Positions 1 through 7,328 are shown, numbered from the stretch's first letter. The stretch is DNA of 8,794 nt from Rubrimonas sp036788415 (GCF_036788415.1 NZ_DAIQNN010000102.1:1-8794); one strand, 5' to 3'. A program made the numbers and translations. Notes: a model not told the origin generated them from the letters alone.

Positions 1-1
1 G

Positions 2-43
2 TCCCTCTGCCTCTACCCGTGGATCAAGAAGGTCATCGGTTAA
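2..43 (+). CDS. C-terminal tail of an unidentified gene (partial, 5' end outside window)
   Basis: Frame 2 is open from the window edge to a TAA at 41-43 and reads SLCLYPWIKKVIG. A short hydrophobic/aromatic stretch followed by two lysines and an immediate stop is typical of the cytoplasmic end of an integral membrane protein, for example a transporter subunit. With 13 residues the family cannot be named. It would be convergent with the dehydratase gene. Another frame (frame 1) is also open over this short span, so the assignment rests only on the membrane-tail look and the clean stop. Confidence 0.35.
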   Translation, partial: SLCLYPWIKKVIG

Positions 44-207
44 GCGCGCTGGTATAAGGGGCTGGAGGCCGAGCCCAGTGGGCGGCCACTCGCACGGAGT
101 GTTCGACCGCGGCTGCATCCACTACCCGACCGCGGCCACCGTCCGCGCGGCGAGAAACCATCCCGTCTCCGGCGCGCGCAGCAGCGCGTGGAACGGCCCA
201 GCCATCG
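44..207. other. Spacer between convergent genes, no gene seen
   Basis: This 164-bp GC-rich spacer separates the left-hand partial gene from the 3' end of the dehydratase gene. It holds a 10-base direct repeat, CGACCGCGGC at 104-113 and 127-136 (23-base period), and a GC-rich stem-loop at 173-190 (7 bp with one G-T pair on the + strand, loop AGCA). Neither strand shows a T-run after a stem, so no intrinsic terminator is supported. A GGAGG at 64-68 lies 9 bases before a GTG at 78, but the frame it opens is unconvincing. Confidence 0.6.
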
Positions 208-1413
208 CTATTGATCGACTACGAACCCGTCGCGGTGCGCGCGCATCGATACTGGGCGGGCGATGGCTCCGCTCGAGCGGGCTTGCGAGTTCAGCGCAAC
301 CCCGAGCCCAGGACCCCCCGGAATGGCAATGAAGCCGTCACTCGGCTGTGGCGCACCTGCGACCAGAGCCTCGCCCGGGACCTCGATGCGCCCGGCCTCG
401 TCGGGTTTGCCGGGCCATTCCTGGATGGCGAAATTCGGCGTCGCGGCGACAAGGTGGAGGCACGCCGCCAACGACACGGGCGATAGGGGGTTGTGCGGCA
501 CGATCTGGATGTCGAATGCCTCGGCCAACGCCGCGATCTTGCGCGCCCCCGTGATGCCCCCGCACAGGCAGACCGAAACCCTCGCATAGGCCATCGCCTG
601 CCGCGCGATCAGCGGCTGGAAGTCGAACAGCGATGCAAACCGCTCGCCCGTAGCGATCGGCGTCGGGACACGCTCAGTCAGCGTCGCCAGCGCGTCGGGG
701 CTTTGCGGTGGCGTCGGATCCTCGACGAACAGCGGTCGCAGGGGCGCGACCTCGTGGCAGAAGGTCTGCGCCTCGGCTGTGGTCAGGCGGCGGTGCAACT
801 CGACGCACAGATCTACGTCGTTCCCCAGCGCCGCGCGCAGATCGCCCAGCAGCCGGATGGCGTTGTCGATCTTGCCCGCGTGGGGGCGCCAGTACGGCTC
901 GCTGCGATCCTCATCGAGGAAGGGGTTGAGGTGACCGATCGCGGTGAAGCCCGCGTCCTTCAGGATCAGGCACCTCTCCAGCATCTCCGCGCCGGTCGCC
1001 GCCTTGACGTGGGCGTAGACGCGCGCCTCGCGCCGGATCGGGCCGCCCAGCAGGGTGTGGATCGGCGCGCCGAGCGCCTGCCCCTTGATGTCCCACAGGG
1101 CGATGTCGATGGCCGAGATGGCCCCGCAGATCGCGGCGCCGCGGAAATGGCCGAAGCGATGCATCAGCTGCCAGTGGTGCTCGATAGGGCCGGGATCGCG
1201 GCCGACGAGGTAGTCGCCGAACTTGGCGACGGCCGCCGCCGCCGCCTCCAGATGCCCCCAGGCTCCGCATTCGCCCGTGCCGGTCAGGCCCGCGCTGGTC
1301 TCGATCTCGACGTAGAGGAACCTGTCGATGAGGCGGGGCGTCACGCGAGTGATCGTCATGGCGTCGGCGAGAGCCGCTGTTTCGGCGACGGCGTGGCTGG
1401 TGTCAGGGCTCAT
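208..1413 (-). CDS. Enolase-superfamily dehydratase-like protein (mandelate racemase/muconate lactonizing family, galactonate/mannonate dehydratase subgroup)
   Basis: This is a 401-residue cytoplasmic enzyme expected to dehydrate a sugar acid to a 2-keto-3-deoxy acid using Mg2+. The N-terminal capping domain spans about 18-125 and the barrel about 130-350. Metal ligands are E205 (VELHRR), E231 (LFVEDP) and E257 (ATGER). H207 two residues after the first ligand and H307 (VPHNPLSP) match the acid and base of D-galactonate dehydratase. The spacing 205-207-231-257-280-307 equals that of GalD 183-185-209-235-258-285, recalled from the literature, with a constant offset of 22. Two oddities: S280 replaces the usual Asp, and the barrel position that often carries KxK reads GHL (160-162). 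A tail of about 26 residues (376-401) follows the usual family end. The start has AAGGA 8 bases upstream, overlapping the stop of the ATPase gene; M19 has no ribosome site. It is the last gene of the transporter operon. Substrate unknown. Confidence 0.9.
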   Translation of the reverse strand: MSPDTSHAVAETAALADAMTITRVTPRLIDRFLYVEIETSAGLTGTGECGAWGHLEAAAAAVAKFGDYLVGRDPGPIEHHWQLMHRFGHFRGAAICGAISAIDIALWDIKGQALGAPIHTLLGGPIRREARVYAHVKAATGAEMLERCLILKDAGFTAIGHLNPFLDEDRSEPYWRPHAGKIDNAIRLLGDLRAALGNDVDLCVELHRRLTTAEAQTFCHEVAPLRPLFVEDPTPPQSPDALATLTERVPTPIATGERFASLFDFQPLIARQAMAYARVSVCLCGGITGARKIAALAEAFDIQIVPHNPLSPVSLAACLHLVAATPNFAIQEWPGKPDEAGRIEVPGEALVAGAPQPSDGFIAIPGGPGLGVALNSQARSSGAIARPVSMRAHRDGFVVDQ

Positions 1414-1424
1414 TTTTGCAATCC

Positions 1425-3152
1425 TTATGGCGTATATCGGGTGCGTGCGTCGAGGCGCCGGGCCCGTGGGTCGGGGCGCGGTACAGCCGACAGCAAGGCG
1501 CGCGTGTACGGATGCTGCGGTTCGACGCAGACCTCGGCGGTCGACCCGATCTCGACGATCTCGCCCTGCCGCATCACGGCCACGCGGTCGCAGAAGTACC
1601 GGATGACGCTGATGTCGTGGCTGACGAACAGAAAGCTCAGCGACATCCGCTGCTGGATGTCGAGTAGCAGGTCGAGCACCTGTGCGCGCAGGCTGACGTC
1701 GAGCGCCGAGGTCGCCTCGTCAGCCACGATCAGGCGCGGACGGGGCGCCAGCGCCCGGGCGATGCCGATGCGCTGGCGCTGGCCGCCGGAGAAGGCGTGC
1801 GGATAGCGCTCCAGCACCGCAGGGTCGAGCCCGACGAGAGCCAGCAACTCCTCGATCCGGGCCCGGATCTCGGCGCGCGGCCAGCCCAGATTGTGCAGTG
1901 GCTCGCCGATGATCTGCTCGACGGTCATGCGCGGGTTCAGCGAGGCGTAGGGGTCCTGAAAGATCATCCGCATCTCGCGCCACGCCGCGCGTAGCTCGGC
2001 CCGGTCGAGCGCGGTCAACTCCATCGTCGCGCCGTCGGCGCCGACATAGTCGATGCGCCCGGCCGTCGGCGCGATCATGCACATCGCCATGCGGCCCAGC
2101 GTGGTCTTGCCCGAGCCGCTCTCGCCCACAATGCCCAGCGTCTCGCCCTGGTAGAGCGTCAGAGACGCGCCGCGGACCGCATCCACGGTCTCCTTCCGCC
2201 TCGAAAAGAAGCCCTTTCGCACATTGAACTGCTTGCTAACGCCCTGGACGGTCAGGATGGGTGCGCCGCCTGCCGGCCGAACGGGCTTGGTCGGCGAGGG
2301 ACGCTCGAGGCGTCGGGCTGTCTCAATCAGCATGCGGGTATAGGGGTGGCGCGGGGCGTGAAAGATCTGCTCGACCGGGCCGTTCTCGACCGCCTTTCCG
2401 CGATACATCACGCATACATCGTCGGCGATCTCGGCGACCACGCCCATGTCGTGCGTGATGAACATGACCGCCATGCCGCGGTCGCGCTGCAAGCCTTTCA
2501 GAAGATCAAGGATTTCGGCCTGCGTCGTCACGTCGAGCGCAGTGGTCGGCTCGTCGGCGATCAGGATCTCCGGCTCGCCAGCCAGCGCCATGGCGATCAT
2601 TGCGCGTTGGCGCATTCCGCCTGAATACTCGAAGGGAAAGCGATCGATCGCCTTTTCGGGCTCGGGAATCTCGACCTGGCCCAGCAGTTCGATGATGCGC
2701 GCGCGCCGCGCCGGTTTATCAAGGCTGGTGTGCAGTTCGAGCACTTCGTCGATCTGGCTGCCGATGCGGTGGACCGGCGACAGCGAACTCATCGGCTCCT
2801 GGAAAATCATCGCGATGGTGGCGCCGCGCACCCTCCGGATCGCCTCGCCGCGCGGATCGAGGACCGCGAGGTCGACTGGCGGCCCCCCGACCGGCGACAG
2901 CGCCATCGTCCCGGCGGTCACGCGGCCCGGCGCGGGCACGATCTGCAGGATCGACCTGGCGGTGACGCTCTTGCCCGACCCGCTCTCGCCCACCACGCAT
3001 AGCGTGCGGCCGCGATGCAACGTGAAGGACACGTCGTCGACGGCCCGCAGCGACCCGGTGCGCAGAGCGAACTCCGTGGTCAATCCGCGTACGTCGAGCA
3101 CGATCTCGCCTGCGCCCACGGCCTCTGTCGACAGCGTCAGGGGGCGATTCAT
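1425..3152 (-). CDS. ABC transporter ATP-binding protein with two fused nucleotide-binding domains (peptide/nickel class)
   Basis: This 575-residue protein is the energy-coupling subunit on the cytoplasmic face, equivalent to DppD and DppF joined in one chain, as in GsiA or YejF. Domain 1 has Walker A GESGSGKS at 55-62, Q-loop Q118, signature SGGMR at 177-181, Walker B ILIADE at 196-201 and switch H234. Domain 2 has Walker A GESGSGKT at 343-350, Q399, SGGQR at 455-459, LIVADE at 474-479 and H512. Each domain is followed by the HPYTR element of the oligopeptide-transporter C-terminal extension. All catalytic motifs are intact in both halves, so one gene can supply both ATPases. I chose the ATG at 3152: it lies one base after the upstream permease stop (TGACATG) with GGGGG at 3158-3162. 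A further in-frame ATG at 3179 would add nine residues and overlap the permease. Confidence 0.95.
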   Translation of the reverse strand: MNRPLTLSTEAVGAGEIVLDVRGLTTEFALRTGSLRAVDDVSFTLHRGRTLCVVGESGSGKSVTARSILQIVPAPGRVTAGTMALSPVGGPPVDLAVLDPRGEAIRRVRGATIAMIFQEPMSSLSPVHRIGSQIDEVLELHTSLDKPARRARIIELLGQVEIPEPEKAIDRFPFEYSGGMRQRAMIAMALAGEPEILIADEPTTALDVTTQAEILDLLKGLQRDRGMAVMFITHDMGVVAEIADDVCVMYRGKAVENGPVEQIFHAPRHPYTRMLIETARRLERPSPTKPVRPAGGAPILTVQGVSKQFNVRKGFFSRRKETVDAVRGASLTLYQGETLGIVGESGSGKTTLGRMAMCMIAPTAGRIDYVGADGATMELTALDRAELRAAWREMRMIFQDPYASLNPRMTVEQIIGEPLHNLGWPRAEIRARIEELLALVGLDPAVLERYPHAFSGGQRQRIGIARALAPRPRLIVADEATSALDVSLRAQVLDLLLDIQQRMSLSFLFVSHDISVIRYFCDRVAVMRQGEIVEIGSTAEVCVEPQHPYTRALLSAVPRPDPRARRLDARTRYTP

Positions 3153-3153
3153 G

Positions 3154-4296
3154 TCAGCCCCCATAGGGATCAGCTGCATCGCGCAGCCCGTCGCCGAGGA
3201 AGTTCATCGCCAGCACCGTGATCACGACCGCCACGCCGGGCAGAAGGAGCCACGGCGCCGAGGCGACCGCACGCACGTTCTGCGCCTCCTGCAGCAGCAC
3301 GCCCCAGCTGATGACAGGCGCGCGCAGTCCGATGCCGAGGAAGCTCAGCGCCGTCTCGGCGAGGATCATCGACGGGATCGCCAGCGTCAGCGTCGCGATG
3401 ATGTGGCTGGCGAAGGACGGCGCCATGTGCCGCAGGATCACGCGCATCTCCGGCGCGCCGTCTAGCCTTGCCGAGGCGACGAAATCCTCCGTCTTGAGCG
3501 ACAGGAACCGCCCGCGCACCTCGCGAGCGAGCGAGGTCCAGCCGATCAGCGAGATCAGCACCGTGACCGCGAAATAGACCGTCAGCGGCGACCACGTGGC
3601 GGGGATCGCCGCGGCAAGACCCATCCATAGCGGGATGGTCGGCAACGCCTTGAGGAACTCGATCACGCGCTGGATAACATCGTCGACTGCGCCGCCGTAG
3701 TAGCCCGACACGCCGCCGAACACGACGCCGAGCACCAGCGACACGGCCACGCCGACCAGCCCGATCGACAGCGACACCCGCGCGCCATGGATCACGCGGC
3801 TCAGCATGTCGCGCCCCAGCCGGTCCGCGCCGAGCAGGTAGAAGGGCTTGCCAGCCTCCAGCGGGCCGATCAGCCGGTGCGACAGGGTCACGACGCCGAG
3901 AAACTCATAGGGCGCAGTCCGCACGAACAGGCCGATTGGTATGGGCTTGCTCTCGTCGGCGACGAAGACGCGGCGCACGGCCTGCGGTTCGATGGTCACA
4001 CGGTAGTCGGTCACATGGGGCAGGAAACGCAGGCCGTCGTCGTCGCGCATGAACAGCGAGACCGACTGGGGCGGCGCATAAGTATGCCTTGTCGACGTGG
4101 CGCCCGGGTCCTTCGGCGCGATGAAATCGGCCAGCAGCGCCACGAGATACAGCGCCGCCGCGATATAGAGACAGGCATGGGCGAGCCGGTGCTTCTTGAA
4201 CTGCCACCACATCAACCGCCACTGGCTCGCGGTCGCGAGGGCGGCGGTGGCCGGCGGGTTGTCCTCGGGCGACCATGCGGCGGACGATTCAGCCAT
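3154..4296 (-). CDS. ABC transporter permease, DppC/OppC type
   Basis: This 380-residue inner-membrane protein is one half of the translocation pore. A cytoplasmic N-terminus (1-40) leads to membrane segment 1 (about 42-58), then an unusually long non-membrane stretch (about 59-150), presumably periplasmic. The core permease domain follows, opening with LGADRLGRDMLSR (155-167), with segments near 174-196, 216-232, 240-256, 298-318 and 348-367. The ATPase-coupling loop is DFVASARLDGAPEMRVILRHMAPS (271-294), the usual EAA-loop location. It is longer than DppC/OppC (about 300 residues) because of the insertion between segments 1 and 2. The start overlaps the stop of the upstream permease by 8 bases (ATGGCTGA), with GAGG 7 bases upstream inside that gene, so translational coupling is likely. 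Segment limits are by eye. Confidence 0.93.
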   Translation of the reverse strand: MAESSAAWSPEDNPPATAALATASQWRLMWWQFKKHRLAHACLYIAAALYLVALLADFIAPKDPGATSTRHTYAPPQSVSLFMRDDDGLRFLPHVTDYRVTIEPQAVRRVFVADESKPIPIGLFVRTAPYEFLGVVTLSHRLIGPLEAGKPFYLLGADRLGRDMLSRVIHGARVSLSIGLVGVAVSLVLGVVFGGVSGYYGGAVDDVIQRVIEFLKALPTIPLWMGLAAAIPATWSPLTVYFAVTVLISLIGWTSLAREVRGRFLSLKTEDFVASARLDGAPEMRVILRHMAPSFASHIIATLTLAIPSMILAETALSFLGIGLRAPVISWGVLLQEAQNVRAVASAPWLLLPGVAVVITVLAMNFLGDGLRDAADPYGG

Positions 4297-5278
4297 ACTG
4301 GATCCTCGGGTCGAGCCAGGCGAGCAGCAGGTCCGAGATCAGCGTGCCGATCACGGTCAGCACGCTCAGGATCATGATGAAGCTGCCGGCGAGGTACATG
4401 TCCTGCGACTTGAGCGCGATTAGCAGCACCGGCCCCGTGGTCGGCAGGTTCAGCACGATCGAGGTGATGGCCGCGCCCGAGACCAGCGTCGGGAGCTCCC
4501 ACCCGACCTGGCTGACGAACGGGTTGAGCGCTAGGCGCACGGGGTACTTCAGCAGCAGGCGCCGCTCGGGCAGCCCCTTGGCGCGGGCCGTCTCGACATA
4601 GGGCTTGTGCAGTTCGTCAAGCAGGTTGGCGCGCATGATGCGGATCATGCCGGCGGTGCTGGCCGTTCCGATGATGATGACCGGGATCCAGAGATGGGCG
4701 AGGAAGTCGAGGAACTTGGCCATGCTCCACGGCGCATCCTCGAACTCGGGGCTGAACAGGCCGCCCACGCTCTGCCCGAACCACGCGAGCGATATCCACA
4801 TCAGCACCAGCGCCAGCAGGAAGTTCGGCACGGCTAGGCCGATGAAGCCCAGAAAGGTGAAGGCGTAGTCGCCAAGCGAGTACTTGCGCACAGCGGAGTA
4901 GACGCCGATCGGAAACGCCACGACATAAACGAATATCAGCGAGCAGAAGGTGACGAGGAAAGTCAGCCCGATCCGGCCCCACAACACGTCGGACACCGGG
5001 CGCTGAAACTGGAACGACCAGCCGAAATCGCCACGGGTCACGATGCCGGTGATCCAGTGCAGATACTGCTCCACCATGGTGCGATCCAGCGCATAGCGTT
5101 CACGCAGGCGCTCGATCTCGGCGCCGCTGACGGCGCCGCCGTCGGACTCCAGCGTAGCGATGTAGCTGTCTAGAAAGTCGCCGGGAGGCAGCTGCACGAT
5201 GATGAACGACACCAGCGAGATCGCGATCAGCGTCGGGATCATGTAGAGCAGCCGGCGCAGGAGATAGCGGCCGAGCAT
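4289..5278 (-). CDS. ABC transporter permease, DppB/OppB type
   Basis: This 329-residue inner-membrane protein is the partner pore subunit. It begins MLGRYLLRRLLYMIPTLIAI, the classic opening of this family, with a first membrane segment near 10-30 followed by a periplasmic region containing the ERYALDRTMVEQYLHW element. More segments follow, with a large loop (FSPEFEDAPWS) in mid-protein. The coupling loop YVETARAKGLPERRLLLKYP sits before the last segments, and the C-terminus LAWLDPRIQYG is typical. The chosen ATG at 5276-5278 has GGAG 7 bases upstream (5286-5289). The longer in-frame start at 5317 would sit directly against a strong hairpin and add 13 residues rich in Arg that the family lacks. 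It is the second gene of the operon. Confidence 0.94.
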   Translation of the reverse strand: MLGRYLLRRLLYMIPTLIAISLVSFIIVQLPPGDFLDSYIATLESDGGAVSGAEIERLRERYALDRTMVEQYLHWITGIVTRGDFGWSFQFQRPVSDVLWGRIGLTFLVTFCSLIFVYVVAFPIGVYSAVRKYSLGDYAFTFLGFIGLAVPNFLLALVLMWISLAWFGQSVGGLFSPEFEDAPWSMAKFLDFLAHLWIPVIIIGTASTAGMIRIMRANLLDELHKPYVETARAKGLPERRLLLKYPVRLALNPFVSQVGWELPTLVSGAAITSIVLNLPTTGPVLLIALKSQDMYLAGSFIMILSVLTVIGTLISDLLLAWLDPRIQYG

Positions 5279-5285
5279 GTCAGCG

Positions 5286-5289
5286 CTCC
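5286..5289 (-). promoter_or_regulatory. Ribosome binding site fixing the DppB-type permease start
   Basis: GGAG on the minus strand lies 7 bases before the ATG at 5278. No comparable site precedes the alternative ATG at 5317, whose upstream sequence is locked in the hairpin at 5318-5344. Confidence 0.7.
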
Positions 5290-5317
5290 GTCGGTTCCGG
5301 GGGCGGGAAAGGGCCAT

Positions 5318-5344
5318 GCGCCCCGGCGTTCGAAGCCGGGGCGC
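5318..5344 (-). other. Perfect 10-bp stem-loop between binding-protein and permease genes
   Basis: The arms GCGCCCCGGC (5318-5327) and GCCGGGGCGC (5335-5344) are exact reverse complements separated by a 7-base loop, GTTCGAA on the + strand. On the minus-strand transcript the hairpin starts 6 bases after the binding-protein stop codon (5351-5353) and ends 40 bases before the permease start. It is not followed by a T-run, so it is not a complete intrinsic terminator. In several ABC import operons a stem-loop in this place protects the binding-protein mRNA from 3' decay or partly stops transcription, giving receptor in excess over permease; that role is inferred here. Confidence 0.8.
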
Positions 5345-5350
5345 GCGCCG

Positions 5351-7255
5351 TCAGTTGGCGTAGTACCAGGTCGGCGGGTTGTTCGGACCCGGCGTCGCGA
5401 ACCAGTAGGAGCCGATCATGGGCTCAGGTACATTGCGCATCCGGTTGCTGATCACGCCGTAACCCGATCCCTCAGCGCCCACGCCGATGGAGAAGAAGTT
5501 CTCCGCAGCGATATCAAGAATTTCGCGCATCATGTCGAAGCGCTTCTCTGCATCTGGCTCTTGACCCATCATGCCCCACAGATCGAGCTGGCGGCGGACG
5601 CTTGCCGGTGGTTCCTCGCCAGCCGCGGCCCCGCGCCACCAGTCGTACCACGGCACGCCGTAGTGCGAGGAGTGGTGCACCGGGATCCAGTTCGACGGTT
5701 GTAGGATCGCGTCGCGCGAACCGCTGGAGAAATCGTTCACCGCGACGTCATGCTGGTTTGCGGCCGTCCGGGTGCGCTGGAGCGAACGCTCCACGACGTC
5801 GGTGCGCACGTCGAGACCTAGCGCCGACCAGTAGCCGGCGACGAGTTCGGCGACGTCCGCGTTCGCCGGCTTGTCGGCGGACACGATGATCTGAAAGCGG
5901 ATCGGGCTCCCGTCCGGACCGAGGCGCAGACCTGCTGCGTTGCGCTCCGCAAAGCCTGCCTCGTCGAGCAGACGATTGGCGAGGTCCACGTCATACTCTA
6001 GATGCTGCGTCGCCAACCTTTCGTTGTAGAGCGGCGGATAGTCGGCGCGCACCGCAGTCTGCACCGGGATGGCCTGCCCGATGTATACGAGGTCGATGAT
6101 CGCCTGACGGTCGATTCCGTGGCTCAGCGCCTCGCGAAACCGCCGCTCATTGAAGATCGCCCGCAGCGTCGGATCGGTATGTGTCATGTTGAAGGCGAAA
6201 TCGGCAAAGTTGCTCTCGGCCGACAGCAGTTCAAACAGACGGTAGTTGCCGCGATCCTGATTATCATACAGCACGGAACGATTTTCGGTGGTGTTTATCC
6301 GCGCCGCAATCATGTCTATCTCACCCGCAATGGTCTTGAGAAGCAGCACCTGCATGTCCTGCGCCACCTCGAACACCACACGGTCGAAATATGGTAACTG
6401 GTTCCCTTCGGTGTCGGTCTTCCAATAGAAGGGGTTGCGCTCCATCACCATGCGGCTGCCGTCGCCGAATGGCGTGATGACCCGCCAAGCGTTCAGCGTC
6501 GGCTTGTCCGGGTTGAAGTAGGTCTCCGAGCGCAACGTGAACAACTCGTGCCATGTCGAAACGCCGGCTTCGCGCATCGCGCGATCAAGATCGGGCCCGC
6601 CGTTGTCGATGTGAAACTGCGCCATGTAGTGACGCGGAAAGCGCGTCAGGTAGTCGCCGCCGAGGAGAGAGGTGACTTGCGCCATCCCTTCGAGGAACCG
6701 CGCGTTGGGCGCAGGAAACGTCACCCGCGCGGTGAGGTCGTCCATCTTCTCGATCTTCCCTGGCCCCTCTGCGGTCAGCATCCATGTTGGGTACCCAGGC
6801 AAGTCAGGATGGGCCATTACCGCGTCAGCGTAGACAAGGTCGTCGGCAGTGAACGGGGCGCCGTCCGACCAGCGCATCCCTTCACGCAGTTGAAAGACGT
6901 ATTCGGTGGCGTCGTCATTGACGGCGTAGGACTCGATTATGTTTGGTACGACGTCGGACCAGTCCGGCGCCCAGTTCACGATCATGTCGTAACCGACGGT
7001 GCGTAGATTCCAGTTCTCTGCGCTGGCGCGCGCCCCGGTTCGCCATGTCCCGCCGTAGACGCCGACGCTGTCCAGCGGCGTCAGGACCAGCGGTCTGTTT
7101 GGCAGCCGCTCCTTGAGCGAGGGCAGCGCGCCCGACGCGACCATCTCGGCCAGCATCGGCGCTTCCTTGCCGTTGGCCAGCGTGACCGAAGCCGGCGACG
7201 CCAGCAGTGCCGCCAGCCCTGCGCCGACGGCGACAACCTTCCAGTTGTGCAGCAT
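5351..7255 (-). CDS. Periplasmic solute-binding protein, family 5 (SBP_bac_5)
   Basis: This 634-residue protein is the extracytoplasmic receptor of the importer. It has a signal peptide: basic N-terminus (HNWK), hydrophobic core VVAVGAGLAALLASPASV, probable cleavage after A27 (VTLA/NG). There is no lipobox cysteine, so a soluble periplasmic protein is expected. The mature start APMLAEMVASGALPSLKERL and the YGGTWR motif (67-72) are typical of the long alphaproteobacterial members. The family signature region is WSDGAPFTADDLVYADAV (129-146). DppA/OppA are about 530 residues; this is about 100 longer, a size seen in receptors of this family linked to sugar or glycoside uptake (for example AgpA, from memory). 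I chose the ATG at 7255: GGAGG at 7263-7267 is 7 bases away and the signal peptide begins there. The in-frame ATG at 7318 would add 21 residues that hide the signal peptide. First gene of the operon. Confidence 0.93.
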   Translation of the reverse strand: MLHNWKVVAVGAGLAALLASPASVTLANGKEAPMLAEMVASGALPSLKERLPNRPLVLTPLDSVGVYGGTWRTGARASAENWNLRTVGYDMIVNWAPDWSDVVPNIIESYAVNDDATEYVFQLREGMRWSDGAPFTADDLVYADAVMAHPDLPGYPTWMLTAEGPGKIEKMDDLTARVTFPAPNARFLEGMAQVTSLLGGDYLTRFPRHYMAQFHIDNGGPDLDRAMREAGVSTWHELFTLRSETYFNPDKPTLNAWRVITPFGDGSRMVMERNPFYWKTDTEGNQLPYFDRVVFEVAQDMQVLLLKTIAGEIDMIAARINTTENRSVLYDNQDRGNYRLFELLSAESNFADFAFNMTHTDPTLRAIFNERRFREALSHGIDRQAIIDLVYIGQAIPVQTAVRADYPPLYNERLATQHLEYDVDLANRLLDEAGFAERNAAGLRLGPDGSPIRFQIIVSADKPANADVAELVAGYWSALGLDVRTDVVERSLQRTRTAANQHDVAVNDFSSGSRDAILQPSNWIPVHHSSHYGVPWYDWWRGAAAGEEPPASVRRQLDLWGMMGQEPDAEKRFDMMREILDIAAENFFSIGVGAEGSGYGVISNRMRNVPEPMIGSYWFATPGPNNPPTWYYAN

Positions 7256-7292
7256 GTCGTTTCCTCCGCAGTGGGGCGATCTCTCGCGGATC

Positions 7293-7308
7293 ACCTCAGC
7301 AATGAGGT
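7293..7308. promoter_or_regulatory. Inverted repeat ACCTCA-N4-TGAGGT, candidate operator
   Basis: Perfect 6-bp arms ACCTCA (7293-7298) and TGAGGT (7303-7308) flank GCAA. It would lie over the -10/start region of the minus-strand promoter if the TTGACC at 7329-7334 is the -35, 25-30 bases before the binding-protein ribosome site. Its even-length centre does not fit the LysR T-N11-A pattern, so it may bind another repressor, form part of the activation site, or be an mRNA leader stem-loop. Confidence 0.4.
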
Positions 7309-7328
7309 TGCCTGCCACCGGCCATGCG

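Noticed and set aside
78..332. 84-codon GTG-started frame on the + strand with GGAGG 9 bases upstream
   Set aside because: It overlaps the dehydratase 3' end by 125 bases, has no recognisable features and an Arg-rich composition. The ribosome-like site alone is weak evidence in this GC-rich spacer.
493..1806. 437-codon open frame on the + strand
   Set aside because: It lies antisense to the dehydratase and the 3' end of the ATPase gene, both with clear family motifs. Its translation is low-complexity and Arg-rich, as expected from the opposite strand of GC-rich coding sequence.
2446..3465. 339-codon open frame on the + strand
   Set aside because: It is antisense to the ATPase and permease genes; no domain or ribosome site supports it.
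5279..5317. Longer N-terminus for the DppB-type permease (start at 5317)
   Set aside because: The start codon touches the hairpin stem, there is no usable ribosome site, and the family-typical start at 5278 has GGAG.
7256..7318. Longer N-terminus for the binding protein (start at 7318)
   Set aside because: It would bury the signal peptide and run through the promoter dyad; GGAGG fixes the start at 7255.
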